Source of the DNA: Candidatus Undinarchaeales archaeon
GTDB taxonomy: Archaea; SpSt-1190; JASMDC01
DNA: 64,000 nt
Direction: 5' to 3'
NCBI GenBank assembly: GCA_030753015.1
Contig: JASMDC010000012.1
Location: 28,734 to 92,733, forward strand
A program made the translations under genes and the position numbers. Below the pieces are notes generated by a model that saw only the letters and a list, made by a program, of their open reading frames with translations, was not told the origin of the DNA and searched no databases. Every line of letters starts with the position of its first letter. The first letter of the stretch is position 1. Shown one piece after another: positions 59,787 through 64,000 of this stretch.

Positions 59787-60316
59787 GGCCTCATACTCTG
59801 TCTGGAACGGTATATATAATCTCCTCGGAACCGTTCCTGTAACGAAATTCGTAACGACGTTGAATCTGTAAAATACCGAAAAACGGGAGATTATTGTTCC
59901 TGACGGTTCCATGGACGTAGAAATCGATTGGATTCAGAAATGGACCACATATATCTCGCTTAATAACATATGATAAGGAACAGTGCGAGAATATCACACT
60001 TTTTTCGCACGTTACGATCAATAGAACAAAGTGGATGTGTCCATAGGTTTTGTGAAAACCGCTCTTTCGAGGCTTTCTTTATAATCCTGGGGGTTCCAGT
60101 GTGAGGTAGAAATAAATCGATACTACGATGATCAGAAGCCCTGTCCCGACGACCAGAATCTCATGGATCATAATTATTTTCCCGTGTATGTGAAACGTCC
60201 GATAAAGTTTATACAAGCTGTGTATATACTCTATTGACCATCGGTCCTGAACACTGAAGGAAACGTGATGTATTTTAAACTTGGGGCCAAGGGATGGACT
60301 CGACGTGGTGGGGACC
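59787..60316. other. Long AT-rich intergenic region
   Basis: Between the divergent giant surface-protein gene and the fumarase gene. It holds the TTATATATACC promoter (59813-59823, minus) and ATTTTAAAC (60271-60279, plus, for the fumarase). Between them is low-GC sequence with one short membrane-type ORF (60079-60171). No tRNA or repeat array was seen. Confidence 0.5.
60079..60171 (-). CDS. Possible 30-residue membrane microprotein
   Basis: ATG 60171 to TAA 60079 gives IHEILVVGTGLLIIVVSIYF with a short YLTLEPPGL end, one clean transmembrane helix. A TATAAAC element lies about 45 nt upstream. The ORF is too short for coding statistics, and there is no clear ribosome site. Tentative. Confidence 0.3.
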   Translation of the reverse strand: MIHEILVVGTGLLIIVVSIYFYLTLEPPGL

Positions 60317-61201
60317 ATGATTCCTGATGCCGTGATTGAGGACGTGACCGTGGGCCTTCTTAGGAGGGCCACTGTGGACCTCCCTACGGACGTGGAACAA
60401 ACCCTTCGGAAGGCAGAGGGCGATGAGACTGATCCCCTTGCTAAAAGTGAGCTCAGATGCGTACTGGACAACAGTATAGCTGCAAGGGAGGATGGAGTGC
60501 CACTCTGTCAGGATACCGGACTGCCCGTGTTCTTCATACTGCTCGGTGCCCACGCACGCACAGCCGACCTCCCAGGTGCAATCAGACGCGGAGTTGTGAG
60601 GGCCACGGATGAGCTTCCCTTGCGACCGAACGCAGTCCATCCTCTCTCACGGGAAAACACAGGAACCAACACCGGTCAGGGCGTACCGCACCTCATCATC
60701 GAGCTTGTACCCGGTCGCGATGATGTGGAGCTTTGGGCTGTCCCCAAGGGTGCCGGCTCGGAGAACATGAGCGCGCTCGCAATGCTCAATCCGGACGACG
60801 GGGAAGAGGGTGTCGAGCGGTTCGTGGTCGACACTGTTCTCGCAGCAGGGGGGCGACCATGCCCACCGACCGTTGTGGGGGTCGGCATCGGAGGGTGCGC
60901 TGACGAAGCGCTCCTTCTCGCACGGCGAGCGCTCCTTCGTACTCTCGGGACGCCTCATGATGATCCGGAACTGGGTGCGTTCGAGCACCGATGCCAAGAG
61001 CGGCTCAACGCGTCTGGGATCGGCCCCATGGGTCTTGGTGGTGATACCACAGTCCTTGCAGTGCATGCTCTTTCTGCCTGCTGTCACACAGCTTCGCTCC
61101 CTGTAGGTGTCGTGGTCCAGTGCTGGGCTGACCGACGTGCAGGTGCACGCATCACCGCCGATGGCGCCGTGGTGGAGCTCACAGGGGGTCTGTCACTGTG
61201 A
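60317..61201 (+). CDS. fumA: Fumarate hydratase class I, alpha (N-terminal) subunit
   Basis: 294 residues from ATG 60317 (GGTGGGGACC just upstream); GTG 60305 would fit a leaderless start. Iron-sulfur hydratase motifs: [13 protein letters not shown] (first Cys), [38 protein letters not shown] and [15 protein letters not shown], the three Cys of the [4Fe-4S] site. With the beta subunit it interconverts fumarate and malate (or acts as tartrate dehydratase). ATTTTAAAC lies about 40 nt upstream. Confidence 0.93.
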   Translation: MIPDAVIEDVTVGLLRRATVDLPTDVEQTLRKAEGDETDPLAKSELRCVLDNSIAAREDGVPLCQDTGLPVFFILLGAHARTADLPGAIRRGVVRATDELPLRPNAVHPLSRENTGTNTGQGVPHLIIELVPGRDDVELWAVPKGAGSENMSALAMLNPDDGEEGVERFVVDTVLAAGGRPCPPTVVGVGIGGCADEALLLARRALLRTLGTPHDDPELGAFEHRCQERLNASGIGPMGLGGDTTVLAVHALSACCHTASLPVGVVVQCWADRRAGARITADGAVVELTGGLSL

Positions 61202-61773
61202 AGGACCGCAACGTCATACGGCTCAAAGTCCCATTGACCCGGGGCGATGTCTCACTCCTTAAGGTGGGTGACCGTGTTCTTCTGTCAGGTACAATCGTGA
61301 CGGCCCGGGACCGGGCCCATCGACGCATCATCGAAGTACTTGATACCGGGACTCCCCTTCCCGTGGACCTTACCCGTGGCGTGATTTTCCATTGTGGACC
61401 CCTTGTCCGGAAGGACGGCCCGGGATGGCATGTCGTCTCCGCAGGTCCCACGACATCTGCCCGACTGGATGAGCTGGCGCCGGAGGTAATTCACAGGTGC
61501 GGTGTGCGAGCTATCATCGGCAAGGGCGGGATGGGCTCCAGGACCGCAACCGCTCTGCAGAATGACACTTGCGTGTACCTCGCAATGACCGGTGGTACGG
61601 CTGCCCTTGGTGCCCGGGCAGTACGCCGTGTCCGTGAGGTCCATTGGCTCGACCTTGGGATGCCCGAGGCACTCTGGGTAATGGATGTGGAGGACCTCGG
61701 TCCGCTCACAGTTGCCATGGATGCCCATGGTGGCGACCTCTACGACCGGGCAACGGGAGCACATGGTACTTAG
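61198..61773 (+). CDS. fumB: Fumarate hydratase class I, beta (C-terminal) subunit
   Basis: 191 residues from GTG 61198, overlapping the alpha stop (GTGA). Motifs: LKVGDRVLLSGTIVTARDRA, GVIFHCGPLVRKD, GPTTSARLDELAPEVI, IGKGGMGSRT and AMTGGTAALGARAVRRV, which form the swivelling domain of the two-subunit enzyme. Together with the upstream subunit this is the normal archaeal fumarase arrangement, suggesting at least a partial citric-acid cycle, consistent with the KorAB enzyme. Confidence 0.94.
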   Translation: MKDRNVIRLKVPLTRGDVSLLKVGDRVLLSGTIVTARDRAHRRIIEVLDTGTPLPVDLTRGVIFHCGPLVRKDGPGWHVVSAGPTTSARLDELAPEVIHRCGVRAIIGKGGMGSRTATALQNDTCVYLAMTGGTAALGARAVRRVREVHWLDLGMPEALWVMDVEDLGPLTVAMDAHGGDLYDRATGAHGT

Positions 61774-62002
61774 GCGCGCTTCGTACGTCCACCAGGATCC
61801 ACAATAGATGTATCTCCCGGGTACGGGGGGATCGCATCGTACAGACCGATTGGTGTACACATCAGCTGTTCACACACAATCGCCAAGAAGAATGCGACAG
61901 CGGTACCCAAATCCCCGAACGGTCTGACATCGCGTTATCCCTTCAGGTATTCCACGCCTTCGCATGTGTTGCTTTTTATATCATTATTGACATAGAGCGA
62001 CC
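61774..62002. other. Intergenic region without recognised gene
   Basis: No ORF with coding character. The right end contains GCTTTTTATATC (61969-61980), the probable promoter of the next gene, about 28 nt before its ATG. Confidence 0.5.
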
Positions 62003-62371
62003 ATGGTGGAAGATAGGACCACGCTGACCACGGGGTACGGTGTGATAATGGCCATTGTGCTCCTGGCGACGATCGTCCTTACCTATAATTTCGTTCAGGC
62101 GCAGGGATTCGACCGTCTGGGAGCAAGGGGGAACAGTGAGGAGCGGATGTTCTCATTGGCGTTCGTGTTCCTCCTCTCGTCACTTATCGGTCTGACTCTC
62201 GGGTTCGTGACCCTGTTCTACAAGATCGACCACATCCGGCTCGACCTCGTTGAGAGCCAGTCGGGCATCGCGGAGCGACTGGAACAGATCGCCGATACGC
62301 TTGCCCCCGAGGACGTGAGCGAAACGGTGGAGAAGGAGCCTAAGAAGACCTCAAAGCAGAAGGAGGAATAG
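62003..62371 (+). CDS. Small membrane protein, two helices plus coiled coil
   Basis: 122 residues from ATG 62003, leaderless position after CTTTTTATATC. Two helices (IMAIVLLATIVLTYNFV and FLLSSLIGLTLGFVTLF) are followed by YKIDHIRLDLVESQSGIAER and a charged tail. It is similar in topology and in the motif YKxDxIxLDxxE to the next gene, so the pair probably arose by duplication and may form a complex. No family recognised. Confidence 0.7.
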   Translation: MVEDRTTLTTGYGVIMAIVLLATIVLTYNFVQAQGFDRLGARGNSEERMFSLAFVFLLSSLIGLTLGFVTLFYKIDHIRLDLVESQSGIAERLEQIADTLAPEDVSETVEKEPKKTSKQKEE

Positions 62372-62375
62372 ACTA

Positions 62376-62702
62376 GTGTTCGAAGCCCGGCGTCAGCTTA
62401 ACCGGTATGCCTTCTTCGTGGAGATAGTGGTCATCCTCGTACTGGCCACTTACATCTCATCCCGGTTCTTCGGCGCAGCAAATTCGAGCCCTTCTAGGGC
62501 CCTCGGTCAGATGTACGATCAGACACTGGAGGTATCGTTCCTCCTCATGTTCCTCACTCTCATCACAGCTGTTCTTGGTTTGGCGACAGTGTACTACAAG
62601 GTGGACGGTATCAATCTCGATATCCTTGAGGGAAGGGCCAAGATGTTCTATGCCCTCGACCATGTCCTTGTCAGCGCCCGGACTCGACGCGAACGGAGAT
62701 AA
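62376..62702 (+). CDS. Small membrane protein, paralogue of preceding gene
   Basis: 108 residues from GTG 62376, with AGGAGG eleven bases before it, four bases after the previous stop. Two helices (FVEIVVILVLATYISSRFF and FLLMFLTLITAVLGLATVYY) then YYKVDGINLDILEGRAKMFY, which matches the YKxDxIxLDxxE motif of its neighbour, and a basic end (RTRRERR). Function unknown. Confidence 0.7.
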   Translation: MFEARRQLNRYAFFVEIVVILVLATYISSRFFGAANSSPSRALGQMYDQTLEVSFLLMFLTLITAVLGLATVYYKVDGINLDILEGRAKMFYALDHVLVSARTRRERR

Positions 62703-62706
62703 GGTC

Positions 62707-62826
62707 TCATTCGACTTTTTCGGTGGTGCTCATGTAGATATTGACGGAGAAATAGATGAGATAGATCCCGACAAAGAAATGAAGTTCATCGTACGTCATA
62801 TCCGGCCAGGACTTGTTATCGTGCAT
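62707..62826 (-). CDS. Possible 39-residue membrane microprotein
   Basis: ATG 62826 to TGA 62707-62709. A polar start (DNKSWPDMTYDELHF) is followed by one hydrophobic helix rich in Tyr/Phe/Ile (FFVGIYLIYFSVNIYM) and a polar end STTEKVE. The opposite frame is also open, so this could be chance. A TTAAAAAG box lies about 80 nt upstream. Tentative. Confidence 0.3.
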   Translation of the reverse strand: MHDNKSWPDMTYDELHFFVGIYLIYFSVNIYMSTTEKVE

Positions 62827-62940
62827 AGGTTGTCTTTTCCAGGACGTTGAATCCCCTCAGATGGAGTGAAGCACCCGGACATCGCAATTTTACACGCGTA
62901 TCTTTTTAAGAGTGGCTGCGCCAATTGGATGTGGCCTTCC

Positions 62941-63939
62941 ATGGCAACGGAGAAGAACCGTGCGGGCGGGGGACAAGCGTCTTCGTCGAAGAGTGATTCG
63001 GACCAAGGATCGAACAAAAGAGAGACGAAGGATTCCAGTGGACCTTCAAGGCCCAAGCTCTCGCGATCCGAGGCCCTTACCAAGGCACGTAAGGCTGCAT
63101 CCCAAAAGGACTGGAAAGAGGCTGCCGAACTGTTCGTTCAGGCAGAGGAATGGCTCCAAGCGGCCACTGCGCTCGAGAAATCGAAATCATGGATCGAGGC
63201 GGCCGATGCCTGGAAGAAGATGGGTGCCTGGGTCGATGCCGGTAGGTGCTATACGAAGGCGGGCGAACATCTTCAAGCTGCAGAGGCACTGGAGAAAGCA
63301 GAGAAGTATAATTATGCTGCCGAGTCCTACCGCTTGGCCGGATACCCGTCCAAGGCGGCCCGTCTTTGGATGATGCGGGGGGATCCAAGCAAAGCTCTTA
63401 CTCTTTACCAGCAAGGCGGAAATCCCGCCGGGGTTGGCCAATGCTATGCGGCCCTCGGCCAATGGAAGGATGCTGCATCTCATTACGAGAAGGGTGAGAA
63501 GTGGATCGAGGCCGCACGGTGCTGGGAACGCGTAGGTGAGCACCAAAAGGCCATCGACGACTACCTCAAGGGAGGCGATGCTATAGGTGCAACCTGGGCA
63601 AAGAAGCGCCTGGAGATGAAACGAGGCACAAGTGGGAAAGCGGCGCCCGCAAAGGCAGCCACTCCGGCTAAACGGCAACAACGGTCCTCGCTCGGGCGAT
63701 TGAAAGATAGACTAGTATCGGGAGACAAGAGAGAAGACTCCGGAGAGGAGCCCGAGAGAGAGGAGAAGGACGTTCTTGAGAAGTCCGTGGTCCCCGAGAA
63801 AGAGTTAAAACCTGCTGAGGAAGAGGCCCCCAAAGAGGAAGCGACTCCTGAAGCGGAAGAAGCCCCCGAAGCGGAAGAAGCCCCCGAAGCGGAAGAAGCT
63901 CCTGAAGAGGTACCAATTCAACACTGCTTTGTTGCATAA
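62941..63939 (+). CDS. TPR-like repeat protein with acidic tail
   Basis: 332 residues from ATG 62941 (ATCTTTTTAAG at 62900-62910 upstream). The N-terminus is Ser/Lys-rich. Residues 50-215 hold consecutive helical hairpins of about 20 residues that resemble short TPR/SEL1 units (DWKEAAELFVQAEEWLQAAT, SWIEAADAWKKMGAWVDAGR, QWKDAASHYEKGEKWIEAAR). A basic linker follows, then a Glu/Pro/Ala tail with three identical PEAEEA units. The frame ends in VPIQHCFVA. The repeats suggest protein-protein contacts, perhaps with a partner complex. No signal peptide. Confidence 0.78.
   Translation: MATEKNRAGGGQASSSKSDSDQGSNKRETKDSSGPSRPKLSRSEALTKARKAASQKDWKEAAELFVQAEEWLQAATALEKSKSWIEAADAWKKMGAWVDAGRCYTKAGEHLQAAEALEKAEKYNYAAESYRLAGYPSKAARLWMMRGDPSKALTLYQQGGNPAGVGQCYAALGQWKDAASHYEKGEKWIEAARCWERVGEHQKAIDDYLKGGDAIGATWAKKRLEMKRGTSGKAAPAKAATPAKRQQRSSLGRLKDRLVSGDKREDSGEEPEREEKDVLEKSVVPEKELKPAEEEAPKEEATPEAEEAPEAEEAPEAEEAPEEVPIQHCFVA
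63847..63900 (+). repeat. Three tandem 18-bp units coding PEAEEA
   Basis: CCTGAAGCGGAAGAAGCC followed by two CCCGAAGCGGAAGAAGC(C/T) copies, nearly identical at DNA level. A partial copy follows. A likely site for copy-number change. Confidence 0.8.
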
Positions 63940-64000
63940 CTAACCTTTTCTCGGCTCCAATCCCTTGTCCTCTTCGACAGTCAGGTCGACCACCCAGTTG
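63940..64000 (-). CDS. C-terminal end of a minus-strand gene, partial
   Basis: Reading the minus strand from the window edge gives NWVVDLTVEEDKGLEPRKG and TAG at 63940-63942, converging directly with the TPR-like gene. Too short to identify. Confidence 0.45.
   Translation of the reverse strand, partial: NWVVDLTVEEDKGLEPRKG

Noticed and set aside
54690-59819. Long plus-strand ORFs opposite the Cys-rich surface-protein gene
   Set aside because: They are antisense shadows (Ala/Val/Leu/Thr-rich) of a clearly coding Cys-rich sequence.
63847-63939. Possible insertion-element end at the unusual C-terminus VPIQHCFVA
   Set aside because: No terminal inverted repeat, target duplication or transposase sequence is seen; the end may simply follow repeat slippage.
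1-64000. CRISPR arrays, rRNA genes and transposases
   Set aside because: No regularly spaced direct repeats, rRNA-like sequence or transposase motifs were found on reading the window.

Overview
The window looks like a chromosomal segment of an anaerobic archaeon with about 57-60% GC. It carries a ZPR1-type protein, archaeal Pus10, the GatCAB amidotransferase, an AN1-rhomboid fusion, cell-wall-binding (CWB2) surface proteins, CARDB/COG1361 proteins and an intron-bearing tRNA-Trp. First genes of transcripts very often start 25-30 nt downstream of an AT box (TTTTTAA-like), as leaderless mRNAs do, while genes inside operons have GGAGGTGA-like ribosome sites. This mix fits Euryarchaeota and most plausibly Thermoplasmatota, but no rRNA is present to fix the taxonomy.

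Layout. 0-5.1 kb (minus): two GbsR/MarR-like regulators, then an ABC ATPase, a CARDB exoprotein and a MacB-like permease that runs off the left edge. 5.3-10.5 kb: a large secreted coiled-coil protein with a dense N-glycosylation-sequon tail, a small membrane protein and a coiled-coil protein. 10.5-11.3 kb: tRNA-Trp and ZPR1. 11.3-21.6 kb: a redox island built around a Fur/PerR-type regulator. The minus arm runs DsrE-like, IscS-like, IscU, superoxide reductase, rubrerythrin. The plus arm runs PerR-like, flavodiiron protein, glutaredoxin, thioredoxin reductase, ferritin, hemerythrin, a small membrane protein, 2-oxoacid:ferredoxin oxidoreductase, rubredoxin, TusA. A 17-bp palindrome beside the divergent promoter is a candidate PerR operator. 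21.6-24.5 kb: an unknown protein, a small winged-helix protein and two GT-B glycosyltransferase genes. 24.6-30.2 kb and 54.6-59.8 kb: two giant surface proteins (CWB2, coiled coil, Cys-rich tail). 30.3-36.3 kb: Pus10, repetitive acidic proteins, a membrane winged-helix protein, a DUF4405-like cassette whose first gene has an in-frame TAG, the AN1-rhomboid fusion and membrane proteins. 36.3-41.3 kb: an ABC-2 exporter whose first permease is fused to a PrsW-like intramembrane protease domain. 41.4-45.7 kb: gatCAB and small genes. 45.8-54.5 kb: acyl-CoA synthetase, adenylate kinase, a CARDB-like anchored protein, a zinc-ribbon protein, an AsnC-like protein, a DUF4139-like protein and an AI-2E-type permease. 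60-64 kb: class I fumarase (two subunits), paired small membrane proteins and a TPR-like protein.

The most notable items are the IscS-like protein that has lost the PLP lysine (HK replaced by NA) next to IscU in the PerR-linked operon, the ABC permease-PrsW fusion, the TAG-interrupted CPxGxVND gene before a DUF4405-like gene, and several divergent gene pairs that share one symmetric TATA-like box with start codons about 25-30 nt away on each side.
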